Below the pieces are notes generated by a model, which worked only from the letters and a program-made list of their open reading frames with translations, had not been told where the DNA came from and made no database searches. From contig CAIYCP010000329.1 of the NCBI GenBank assembly GCA_903924715.1, positions 1 through 23,230 of the forward strand: a DNA stretch of 23,230 nt, given 5' to 3'. Of the stretch, positions 1-7,390 are shown piece by piece; within the stretch, counting starts at the first letter, position 1; each line of letters starts with the position of its first letter. Both the position numbers and the translations under genes were made by a program. This DNA comes from an uncultured beta proteobacterium. GTDB taxonomy: Bacteria > Pseudomonadota > Gammaproteobacteria > Burkholderiales > Burkholderiaceae_B.

Positions 1-2413
1 CACGTTCTTGATCACGCAAGCGATCACGTGCAGCCTGCGCTTCGTCGGCAAGCGCTTCGCCAGCCATTTCGGCTTCAGAGTAAGCCTCTTGCAAGGTGGC
101 CAACTCAGCATCGAGTTCTTCAAAGCGTGTTTCAGCCTCAAGCTTGGTGGCGAGCAACTCTTCTTGCTGTGAAGCGACCTCGGCTAAGTCTTGTTCAAGT
201 CGACCCGAGCGCTCACGGGTTTGCTCGACCTGCTGCTGCAGACGTGTGTGCTCAAGTTGTAAATCATGCAAGCGTCGAGTGACCTCACCCACGCGCTGTC
301 GCATCGGCGGCAACGCTTGAGAAATCTGCTGCCAAGCCGATTCTGCTTGCGCAACTGCCGAGCGAGATTGATCCGCAATCAGTTGGCGCGCTTTGATTTC
401 ACGTTGAAGATTTTCAATTTCTTGCTGGCGGGCCAACAAACCCGCTTGCTCAGAATCAGGTGCATAAAACCGCACGCTGTGGGCATCAACCAAATGCCCT
501 TCTTTCATGACGAACAAAGCACCTGCTGGCAGCGACGTACGCGTTGCCAAGGCCTCAGTAATATCTTTTGCAATGTATACGTGCCCCAACCAAGACTGCA
601 GCAAGGTACGCAGTTCTGGATCGGTAATGCGCAACAACGTGGTCAACGGCGTTAAGCCTGCGGGCGCCGCGGCTGCCGCAGCGGGCACCGGCAATTGATA
701 AAACGCCAAACGCGCAGGTGGCGCGTCATTCGCAAAGGCGCGCGCCCAATCCAGGCTGCGCACTTCAAGACCGGTCATGCGCTCGTTGAGCACGGCTTCG
801 ATCGCAGTCTCCCAACCCGCTTCCACTTGCAATTTTTGCCAAAGTCGACCGAGCGAGGTGAGCTCGTGCTTTGCGAGCCAAGGCTCAAGCGCCCCTTTCT
901 TTTGAACGTCTTCTTGTAAGCGTACCAAGGCGGACAAACGAGCGTCTAAGCGAGCCAAAGCCTCGGCCTCAGTCAGCGCAGTTTGTTGTGCCTGCTGACG
1001 CTGAGCCTCAGCTTGCGGCAAGCGATCTTCGAGTTCAGTCAACTTGGCCTGAGACTCTTCAAGCAGCTCTTCAGAAGAGACCTTGTCGCCCGTCAGTTGC
1101 TCAAGCGCGGCCAGATCAGGCGATTCAACGCCTTTTAATTCTTGCGTTAAGCGCTCACGACGCAACTCAAGCGCCTGCAATTGCCGATCCGAATCGCGCT
1201 GGGTTTGCGCGGCGAGCGCAAGACTCTGCTCAACCCGAGCAAGCACAGAACGCATCTCTTCGCGTTTGGTCGCAGCGTCACGCACCCGTGTTTCAATCTC
1301 GGGCAACCCTGCTTGAGCAGCCTCAGTGAGTTCACGCGCTTCTTCTGAGCGTGCTGCACTGGTTGCAAGATCTTCTTCTCCATCCAGAATTTGTTGCTGG
1401 CAGTGTTCGCGCTGGGATTCCCATTCAGTGATTTGCACTTGCAACTGAGCACGACGGGTTTGCACCCGGTTGCGTGACTCGACTACGTGTCGAATTTCGG
1501 CCTCAAGGCTGCTCACTTTTGCATTGGCTTCGTACAAGGCACCCTGTGCCGCGTGCACCGCATCGCCTGCAGCGTAATGCGCTTGTCTGCGCGATTCAAG
1601 CGCAGCCTCACTTGCCCGCAACCCAGCCGTAGAGGCTTCAAGTTCAGTATGCGCGCGCTCGATATTTTGCTGTGTGCGGTCGCGCTCTTCTTGGGCAGCG
1701 GCTTCTTTTAAAAACCACAAAGCATTTTGCTTGGCCTCGCCTTCAGCTTGCAGGCCTCGATATTCGCGAGCGACTTCAGCCTGGCCTTCAAGTTTTTCAA
1801 GTTGCGCTCCGAGTTCACGCAAAATATCTTCAACGCGGACCAGATTTTCGCGCGTATCGCTCAGGCGATTTTCAGTTTCGCGGCGACGCTCTTTATAGCG
1901 CGACACACCCGCAGCTTCTTCAAGATAGACACGCAGCTCTTCGGGCTTGGCTTCGATCAGGCGATTAATCATGCCCTGGCCGATGATGGCGTAACCACGC
2001 GAACCCAAACCTGTGCCCAGAAAAATATCGTAAACGTCGCGACGACGCACTTGCTGATTATTAATAAAATAACTGCTCGTGCCATCACGGGTTAAGACCC
2101 GGCGCACCGCGATTTCGCCGTACGTCGCCCACTGACCCGTCGCGCGCCCATCGCTGTTATCAAAAACCAACTCAACCGACGCCCGGGCCGAGGCCTTACG
2201 CTGACTTGAACCACTAAAAATAACGTCTTGCATCGACTCGCCGCGCAACTCAGAGGCACGGCTTTCGCCCATCACCCAACGGACCGCATCAATAATGTTG
2301 GACTTTCCGCACCCATTGGGCCCCACCACCCCCACTAACTGACTTGGAGTCGGAATCACGGTCGGATCGACAAAGGATTTGAAGCCGGCAAGTTTGATCT
2401 GGGTCAGGCGCAC
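1..2413 (-). CDS. smc: Chromosome segregation protein SMC (3' end beyond the window)
   Basis: SMC is the ATPase core of the bacterial condensin that compacts and separates replicated chromosomes, acting with ScpA and ScpB. About 804 residues are present of a protein that is usually near 1,170. The start is a GTG at 2413-2411 and the product opens MRLTQIKLAGFKSFVDPT, the usual SMC beginning. Walker A GPNGCGKS lies at residues 31-38, followed by NIIDAVRWVMGE. A long heptad-like coiled coil rich in E, Q, R and L follows, then the hinge at roughly residues 510-640 (GLTPLTTLL, then GALFVMKEGHLVDAHSV), then the start of the return coiled coil. The frame is open to the window edge with no stop, so the C-terminal signature motif and Walker B should lie to the left. 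No clear Shine-Dalgarno precedes the GTG; the start is chosen by family alignment. It diverges from lplT. In related genomes zipA and ligA often follow smc, which would be outside the window. Confidence 0.96.
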   Translation of the reverse strand, partial: MRLTQIKLAGFKSFVDPTVIPTPSQLVGVVGPNGCGKSNIIDAVRWVMGESRASELRGESMQDVIFSGSSQRKASARASVELVFDNSDGRATGQWATYGEIAVRRVLTRDGTSSYFINNQQVRRRDVYDIFLGTGLGSRGYAIIGQGMINRLIEAKPEELRVYLEEAAGVSRYKERRRETENRLSDTRENLVRVEDILRELGAQLEKLEGQAEVAREYRGLQAEGEAKQNALWFLKEAAAQEERDRTQQNIERAHTELEASTAGLRASEAALESRRQAHYAAGDAVHAAQGALYEANAKVSSLEAEIRHVVESRNRVQTRRAQLQVQITEWESQREHCQQQILDGEEDLATSAARSEEARELTEAAQAGLPEIETRVRDAATKREEMRSVLARVEQSLALAAQTQRDSDRQLQALELRRERLTQELKGVESPDLAALEQLTGDKVSSEELLEESQAKLTELEDRLPQAEAQRQQAQQTALTEAEALARLDARLSALVRLQEDVQKKGALEPWLAKHELTSLGRLWQKLQVEAGWETAIEAVLNERMTGLEVRSLDWARAFANDAPPARLAFYQLPVPAAAAAAPAGLTPLTTLLRITDPELRTLLQSWLGHVYIAKDITEALATRTSLPAGALFVMKEGHLVDAHSVRFYAPDSEQAGLLARQQEIENLQREIKARQLIADQSRSAVAQAESAWQQISQALPPMRQRVGEVTRRLHDLQLEHTRLQQQVEQTRERSGRLEQDLAEVASQQEELLATKLEAETRFEELDAELATLQEAYSEAEMAGEALADEAQAARDRLRDQER

Positions 2414-2582
2414 AATAATTACACAATATGGGATGGAATACCCTTGATCATAACGCAGCCTGAGACTAATTTAGCCTTGACATGAGGGGTAAAAGAGAGG
2501 TCCGAGCTAAATTCTGACCAAGGGCAATCCCTCATTCTCTTTTCTTTCAAAATCCCGCATTGTGGCGTGCGTTCGCTTTGAA

Positions 2583-2610
2583 TGAACATCAAAATATCAG
2601 TCGGTATACT
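2583..2610 (+). promoter_or_regulatory. Candidate lplT promoter
   Basis: A good -10 hexamer TATACT (2605-2610) lies 16 bases after a weak -35 (TGAACA, 2583-2588) in the gap between the divergent smc and lplT genes. It would start transcription near 2617 and leave a leader of about 70 bases before lplT. The -35 is poor, so this is a moderate guess from consensus only. Confidence 0.35.
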
Positions 2611-2647
2611 CAGCCAACACTGGGCACCAATCCCAACCAAACGACCC

Positions 2648-2671
2648 AAAAGGTCTTGGATTTAACCTTTT
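2648..2671 (+). other. Hairpin in the lplT leader next to the Shine-Dalgarno
   Basis: AAAAGGT (2648-2654) and ACCTTTT (2665-2671) form a 7-base-pair inverted repeat with a 10-base loop. The purine-rich Shine-Dalgarno AAGAGAAG (2673-2680) begins two bases after the stem, and the TTG start codon follows seven bases later. The stem is A/U-rich and of modest strength. It could influence ribosome access, but it may also be chance. Confidence 0.4.
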
Positions 2672-2672
2672 T

Positions 2673-2680
2673 AAGAGAAG
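2673..2680 (+). promoter_or_regulatory. lplT ribosome binding site (decides a TTG start)
   Basis: AAGAGAAG sits seven bases before a TTG codon at 2688. It supports that TTG as the start over the next in-frame ATG at 2712, and the eight extra residues (LNRGFYTV read as MNRGFYTV) match the usual beginning of betaproteobacterial LplT proteins. Confidence 0.6.
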
Positions 2681-2687
2681 CACTCAC

Positions 2688-4022
2688 TTGAACAGAGGCT
2701 TTTACACCGTTATGGCAGCACAGGCGCTGTCGTCGCTCGCAGACAACGCGCTGTTTATTGCGGCCATCGCACTGATCCAGCAGCTTCAGGGCCCCGACTG
2801 GATGGCGCCCATGATGAAATGGTGGTTCGCCGCCTCGTATGTACTGCTAGCCGCCTTTGTCGGAGCCATTTCAGACTCATACCCCAAAGGGCGGGTCATG
2901 TTCACAACAAACGCCATCAAGGTCAGTGGATGCCTGCTGATGTTTTGTTATGCGTTCTTAGGTCTGTCGTCGGGTGCCCAAGTTAATCTCGTCTGCGTAG
3001 CGTATGCGATCGTAGGCATCGGCGCTGCGGCCTATTCTCCGGCTAAATACGGCATTGTGACTGAAATGTTGCCGCCCCTGCAGCTCGTCAAGGGCAATAG
3101 CTGGATTGAAGGGCTCACCATCCTATCCATTATTCTGGGGACCTTGGTGGGTGGCGTATTGGTGTCTCCCACGGTTTCAAGCTGGTTGCTCGCGCATCCG
3201 TGGTTAAGCGGTCTGGTGCAAACCCCGGCAGAAGCTGCAATTTTAGTCATTGCCCTGGTTTATGCGGCAGCGGCGGTCTGCACCCTGATGATTCCAAAGA
3301 CGCATATCCAATATCCCAAGCAGCAAAAAAATCCCATCAAACTCATGCAGGCGTTTTGGGGCTATGTGCGCATTCTCTGGAAAGACAAGCTTGGACAAAT
3401 TTCACTGGCGGTCACCACTTTATTCTGGGGTGCGGGCGCCACGCTTCAACTGATGGTCATCGAGTGGGGACGCAGTCACTTGGGTTATCGCCTTGACCAA
3501 GCGTCGATCTTGATGGGTGTCACGGCCATCGGCACCATCGTAGGCGCCGTGCTTGCTGGGCGCGTCCCGTTGCCGCGAGCCTTGACGGTACTGCCGCTTG
3601 GTGTGGCTATGGGGCTAGTCGTACTCTTCATGCCCTTTGTGCAAGCATCCTGGACCATCAATATTCTGGGTGTCGACTTACCTTGGGTTGCTTACGTTTT
3701 GCTCATTTTAATTGGCTTAACATCGGGCTACTTTGTAGTGCCGATGAACGCACTGTTGCAGCACCGGGGTCATGTATTGCTCTCGGCGGGGCACTCGATT
3801 GCTGTCCAAAATTTCAACGAACAATTGAATATTTTGTTAATGGTGGCGATCTATACCCTTTTGCTGTGGCTGAATCTCTCGATCAGCATCATCATTGAAA
3901 TCTTCGGCGTTTTGGTCGCGGGTTTAATGCTTGTACTGATTCGCTGGAATCGACTCAATCTCAACGCTCACCCAAACCTACTGGACGAGATCGGACAAGA
4001 GGGGCATGGCAAGGCGCTTTAG
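2688..4022 (+). CDS. lplT: Lysophospholipid transporter LplT (major facilitator superfamily)
   Basis: This 444-residue inner-membrane protein is predicted to flip lysophospholipids, mainly lysophosphatidylethanolamine, from the outer to the inner leaflet of the cytoplasmic membrane for re-acylation. The opening MNRGFYTVMAAQALSSLADN followed by ALFIAAIAL is typical of LplT, and a shortened MFS motif A (SDSYPKGRVM) lies in the first cytoplasmic loop near residues 63-72. About 12 hydrophobic segments are spread over the whole length, which fits the MFS fold. The start codon is TTG with a good Shine-Dalgarno. In enterobacteria lplT is followed by the acyltransferase gene aas; here no acyltransferase is adjacent, as the next gene is convergent and only five bases away. 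The family call is firm; the substrate is inferred from the family. Confidence 0.9.
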   Translation: MNRGFYTVMAAQALSSLADNALFIAAIALIQQLQGPDWMAPMMKWWFAASYVLLAAFVGAISDSYPKGRVMFTTNAIKVSGCLLMFCYAFLGLSSGAQVNLVCVAYAIVGIGAAAYSPAKYGIVTEMLPPLQLVKGNSWIEGLTILSIILGTLVGGVLVSPTVSSWLLAHPWLSGLVQTPAEAAILVIALVYAAAAVCTLMIPKTHIQYPKQQKNPIKLMQAFWGYVRILWKDKLGQISLAVTTLFWGAGATLQLMVIEWGRSHLGYRLDQASILMGVTAIGTIVGAVLAGRVPLPRALTVLPLGVAMGLVVLFMPFVQASWTINILGVDLPWVAYVLLILIGLTSGYFVVPMNALLQHRGHVLLSAGHSIAVQNFNEQLNILLMVAIYTLLLWLNLSISIIIEIFGVLVAGLMLVLIRWNRLNLNAHPNLLDEIGQEGHGKAL

Positions 4023-4036
4023 TTTGCTTAGCGCCT
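4012..4036. terminator. Inverted repeat across the lplT/udg convergent junction
   Basis: AGGCGCT (4012-4018) and AGCGCCT (4030-4036) form a 7-base-pair GC-rich stem with an 11-base loop. It spans the stop codons of both convergent genes. There is no clear T-tract on either strand, so it may be a bidirectional attenuator or pause rather than a classical intrinsic terminator. Confidence 0.35.
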
Positions 4037-4936
4037 AAGGGTACGAAGCAACTGCAGATCTTGCCAGGCTGCGGCTTTGTCTGCAGGGTGGTTTAACAAG
4101 TGACCGGTGTGATAACTCACCACGAGCGGGATCTGTTGCCCCGCAATCTCAAGCTGATGAACGCGCCCTCGTAAGTTTTGCAAGGGCTCTTCAGTGTTTA
4201 ACAGCGACTGAGCCGCCACACGACCGAGCGCCAAAATACTGAAGGGACGCACCAGTTCAAACTGACGCAGCAGATAAGGCCGGCAGGCTGCAATTTCGTC
4301 GGGGCGCGGCAGTCGATTACCCGGCGGGCGACACTTCACGACATTGGCCAGATAGACATCACGCGTTCGCGCACTATCGATGGTTGCCAACATCTGATCA
4401 AGTAGTAGTCCGGATTCAGCCATAAAAGGCAACCCTTGACGATCTTCTTGCTCACCCGGACCATCACCAATCACCATGATCGCCGGCTGCGTCATTCCCT
4501 GCCCCATGACAACCTGAGTGCGCTCGCGACACAGTCCGCAGGTCTGGCACGCGTTGGCCGCCCCCGCAAGAGACTGCAGATCTGGCGCAGCGCCGGCCGC
4601 AGCCGAAGTCAGTGCCGTCATCGCGGCAATGCTCACAGCGCTCATGGGTGCGACGGCTTGAGCGTGTTTGGCGCCAGTCGCGCGAGGCGCGGCACGTACG
4701 GGCGCCGACCCAGGCAAACTGGTTTCTGAATCCGCACGCGCTGCGATGGGTTGAGTCTGAACGCTTTGCTCGACGCTCGGTGCGAGCGCTTCGGCCGACT
4801 TGGGAGTGGCGGGCGTCGCCGGCGCAACCGCACGCGCATCCCCTGGGATCCAAGGCTTATCAATTCCGAGCTCATGCAGCCACGCCAGCTGCAAAGCTGT
4901 GTATTGCATCGTCTTAGGATCAGGGCCTGGTGTCAT
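4028..4936 (-). CDS. Uracil-DNA glycosylase, family 4/5 type with iron-sulfur cysteines
   Basis: The product removes uracil from DNA as the first step of base excision repair. The N-terminal 30 residues (TALQLAWLHELGIDKPW) are common to proteobacterial members and are followed by a low-complexity Ala/Pro-rich linker at about 35-125. The catalytic domain starts with ACQTCGLCRERTQ; C130, C133, C202 and C218 are the expected [4Fe-4S] ligands. Motif 1 reads GDGPGEQEDRQGLPF (158-171), where the family usually has GE[AG]PG, and the motif 2 region reads HTGHLL (276-281) where HPAYLL or HPSYLL is usual. KCRPPGNR (201-208) is intact. It lies 15 bases after the tsaB-rimI stop and is probably co-transcribed. 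The start at 4936 is uncertain: ATG at 4909 (MQYTALQLAW) is an alternative and neither has a strong Shine-Dalgarno. The fold assignment is firm; full catalytic activity is less sure because of the changed motifs. Confidence 0.9.
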   Translation of the reverse strand: MTPGPDPKTMQYTALQLAWLHELGIDKPWIPGDARAVAPATPATPKSAEALAPSVEQSVQTQPIAARADSETSLPGSAPVRAAPRATGAKHAQAVAPMSAVSIAAMTALTSAAAGAAPDLQSLAGAANACQTCGLCRERTQVVMGQGMTQPAIMVIGDGPGEQEDRQGLPFMAESGLLLDQMLATIDSARTRDVYLANVVKCRPPGNRLPRPDEIAACRPYLLRQFELVRPFSILALGRVAAQSLLNTEEPLQNLRGRVHQLEIAGQQIPLVVSYHTGHLLNHPADKAAAWQDLQLLRTLRR

Positions 4937-4951
4937 ACCGCGATAGTTTTT

Positions 4952-6178
4952 TTAAGATTGGTCAAAGTTTTTTTTCAACACAAGGGCATCTTCACGACCG
5001 CCCCTACCTGCAGGATAGTAATCGCGACGCACGCCAATCTGATTAAAACCCTCGTGCGCATAAAAAGCGAGGGCTGCGGCGTTTGAAGGCCGCACTTCAA
5101 GCAACAAACCTTCGGCATTACGCGCCTGCGCGCTGCGAGAAACCTGTGCCAGCAATTGTCGCGCATGCCCCTGGCGCTGATACGCCTGGGCAACCGCGAT
5201 CACCAAGATATGCGCGACATCGGGTGCCATCATTGCAATACAAAATCCCACTAATTCTGATTTTTCGCGCAAGATCCACGCCTCGTAGCCTGCATCGAGC
5301 GCGTCTGCAAAATTTTTAAGTGTCCAGGGAAACGACTGAACAGCGCGCTCAAGTTCAAGCACCTCGGGCAGGTCTGCGACCGTCAAGGGTACCAAGGCCA
5401 CCAGACTCGCCTGCAAGGCGCGCGGATTACCACCTTGACCCGATGCGCGCTCAGATACCGTAAACGCAACACGGTCGCGCAAATAAAGCGGTGCAGCATG
5501 TTCGGGTAAGACGGTCTGCCCGGCATGCCAGGCCCTTAACGCCAAACTTGCGACCGCCGTTGCGGTGGGTCGCGCTTCTAGGTCATCAACCCGCCAGTTA
5601 GTCGGTAACCCAGCCTGAGCGCCCGTTAAACGCCACCCCTCGCCCACAAAACACACAGCCCTGTCGACAGCCGCGCCAGACTGCCACAGCGCCAGTCGTT
5701 GTGCGATAAAGGCTGGCAGCAGCGCAGCGGACAATAACACTGGGGGTTGACGCACGACCAGCCCTTCATCAGCGTCATCCACATACGCAGCGAAATACAC
5801 TTCATCCATACGCGCATCAAGCGCGGCGAGAATCAGGTGTTGAGGGTGCCGTGCGGCTGCCTGCAACGCAATCGCGGCCAGTGCGCCGATTGGGATGAGC
5901 GGCAGCTTCATTGCCAGGCCCATACCCTGCGCGACCCCGCAAGCGACCCGTATCCCAGTAAACGCCCCCGGCCCTTGACCAAAAGCCACTGCACTCAACG
6001 CTTCTCGCTCAAGCCCGCATTCGGCTAATAAGGCGCTCACCATGGGCAATAAGTTTGCCGCGTGTCCTGCGGTCCCTTCAAGTTGTCGCTGCACTAACGA
6101 GACCGCCGAACCCTGCTCAGTCAGCAGCGCGACCGAACACGTCGTCGTCGAGGTTTCAAGTGCCAAAATATGTGTCAT
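4952..6178 (-). CDS. tsaB-rimI: Fusion of tRNA t6A factor TsaB and N-acetyltransferase RimI
   Basis: This 408-residue protein joins two normally separate proteins. Residues 1 to about 240 are TsaB (YeaZ): ILALETSTTTCSVAL, then FGQGPGAFTGIRVACG (66-81), and the TsaB-type end PLYLRDRVAFT (230-240). TsaB partners TsaD and TsaE in making N6-threonylcarbamoyladenosine at position 37 of ANN-decoding tRNAs. After a short linker, residues 262-405 are a GNAT domain of the RimI type, the enzyme that acetylates the N terminus of ribosomal protein bS18: VPLTVADLPEVLELE, the acetyl-CoA loop AYQRQGHARQLL (332-343), EVRPSNAAALAFYAHEGF (361-378) and RRDYYP. No stop or frame change separates the halves. It lies 38 bases after the DUF3300 gene and 15 before udg. 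An eight-A run encodes the last lysines. No strong Shine-Dalgarno precedes the ATG. Confidence 0.93.
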   Translation of the reverse strand: MTHILALETSTTTCSVALLTEQGSAVSLVQRQLEGTAGHAANLLPMVSALLAECGLEREALSAVAFGQGPGAFTGIRVACGVAQGMGLAMKLPLIPIGALAAIALQAAARHPQHLILAALDARMDEVYFAAYVDDADEGLVVRQPPVLLSAALLPAFIAQRLALWQSGAAVDRAVCFVGEGWRLTGAQAGLPTNWRVDDLEARPTATAVASLALRAWHAGQTVLPEHAAPLYLRDRVAFTVSERASGQGGNPRALQASLVALVPLTVADLPEVLELERAVQSFPWTLKNFADALDAGYEAWILREKSELVGFCIAMMAPDVAHILVIAVAQAYQRQGHARQLLAQVSRSAQARNAEGLLLEVRPSNAAALAFYAHEGFNQIGVRRDYYPAGRGGREDALVLKKNFDQS

Positions 6179-6216
6179 GGCTGCATTGTATTAGTTTGCA
6201 ACCACATCCCCGTACT

Positions 6217-7281
6217 TCAGTGCCGTCGTCCCGATCGGCCTGCGGCCGAAGTCGAGTTCGTGATCCGCCCGGAGGGTTGCGTCGAAGTACCGTGCTGCTG
6301 CACGAATTGATGCGCGCTTTGTCGATTTTGATTCAGCTGCTGATGCGCAACCGAAGCCGTGCCTGCACTGGAATAGCGAAAAGGAACGTTATAGCGATGC
6401 GCACCGTTGTAGGCCCAAGCACTTGAGGCACCTACGCGCGCAGGGTATCGATACCCCGGGGCGTTATAGGCAGAATTAAAGCGGTTGTAATAGCCGTTGT
6501 TAATGCGAATCGACCCGTAGCCCCAATAGGGCGTCGCCCACAGGGCCACGCCAACGCCGATCCCAACACCGAAGGCCATAGGGCCCCAACCCGGGCTGTA
6601 CACGCCATAAGGCGGGTAACCCAAGTACGGCCAAGGGCCATACACCACCATTGGGTTGTACATCGGCACATAGACCACCTCGGGATTAGTGGGCATGATG
6701 ATGATGTTAGACAACGGGTCATAGGAGACCGCCATCTGCGGACCAGACTGTAAGTGCCCAGCCTGTCGCGCTTGCGAACGCAAAGCCTGCACAGCCTGCA
6801 TTAATTCAATAGGTTGTACAAGATAAGCATCGCCTAGGCGATGCGTCCATTCAAGCTGATGCCCCATGAGCTTTAAGGCCTCTGGAAAATGCACCAGTGA
6901 TTTGACACTGTTATCCCAACGCTGCTCTGCCAGTGCAGCTTCAAGCGCGCTACCCGTCAACGAACTGTTTTGCAGCCAGATCGTCGCTGACGCGACTTCA
7001 AGGGGATAGGTTGCTGCCATCAGCATCTGTGCCAACAAGGCGTCCGGGTAAAGCGCCACAGGTGCAACCAGCGATTGCAACTCAGGCAGCGATATGATCT
7101 GCGTGTGGCCACTAGGCAAATTGGCGTGCTGCACGGGCGCTGGCGACATGATCTCAGTGCTTGTGGCCGCAGATGACGCGACTGGTACAGGCACAGGTGA
7201 AGCAGGCGTTTGCGCTGCAACACTTGTGGCAAACATCAACAAAACTCCTAGGACGGTCCAATGACTCATGTGCCTCGTCAT
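6217..7281 (-). CDS. Exported DUF3300 protein of unknown function
   Basis: The N terminus is a signal peptide (positive MTRHMSHW, then VLGVLLMFATSVAA, with likely cleavage before QTPAS), so the protein acts in the periplasm or envelope. The mature part matches the DUF3300 family: LPELQSLVAPVALYPDALLAQMLMAATYPLE, VASATIWLQ, EQRWDNSVKSLVHFPEAL, a section ending TNPEVVYVPMYNPMVVYGPWPY, then a Tyr/Gly/Pro-rich stretch and a polar Gln/Ser/Asn-rich tail of about 110 residues without clear structure. The family has no firmly established function that I know of. The open frame reaches a GTG at 7296, with in-frame ATGs at 7287, 7281 and 7269; I chose 7281 for its signal peptide layout, without ribosome-binding support. 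It lies upstream of tsaB-rimI with a 38-base gap, so co-transcription is possible. Confidence 0.85.
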   Translation of the reverse strand: MTRHMSHWTVLGVLLMFATSVAAQTPASPVPVPVASSAATSTEIMSPAPVQHANLPSGHTQIISLPELQSLVAPVALYPDALLAQMLMAATYPLEVASATIWLQNSSLTGSALEAALAEQRWDNSVKSLVHFPEALKLMGHQLEWTHRLGDAYLVQPIELMQAVQALRSQARQAGHLQSGPQMAVSYDPLSNIIIMPTNPEVVYVPMYNPMVVYGPWPYLGYPPYGVYSPGWGPMAFGVGIGVGVALWATPYWGYGSIRINNGYYNRFNSAYNAPGYRYPARVGASSAWAYNGAHRYNVPFRYSSAGTASVAHQQLNQNRQSAHQFVQQHGTSTQPSGRITNSTSAAGRSGRRH

Positions 7282-7390
7282 ACCCATTTCGATCACAACA
7301 ACTTCAGTTTAGTGCCAGAACAATCGTTCAACGACTTTCAAACACCGAAAGCAACACGAAATAAGTGTCAATCGATTACATACAAGCCAT

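Noticed and set aside
266..1329. Plus-strand open frames of 129 and 152 codons (266-655, 871-1329) opposite smc
   Set aside because: They lie entirely antisense to the continuous SMC frame, have no family resemblance and biased Gln/Arg/Ala composition typical of the reverse of a coiled-coil gene.
2477..2482. Perfect TTGACA as an lplT -35
   Set aside because: No -10-like hexamer lies at 15-19 bases; the next candidate is too far, so TATACT at 2605 is the better -10.
2419..2649. Minus-strand 76-codon frame in the smc/lplT gap
   Set aside because: It has no recognisable domain or ribosome-binding site, and it fills the region where the divergent promoters should be; there is no positive evidence of coding.
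7297..7390. Terminator or promoter between the Bug receptor and DUF3300 genes
   Set aside because: Only a weak CTTTC/GAAAG repeat without a T-tract and a minus-strand TTGACA without a matching -10 are visible; neither is strong enough to call.
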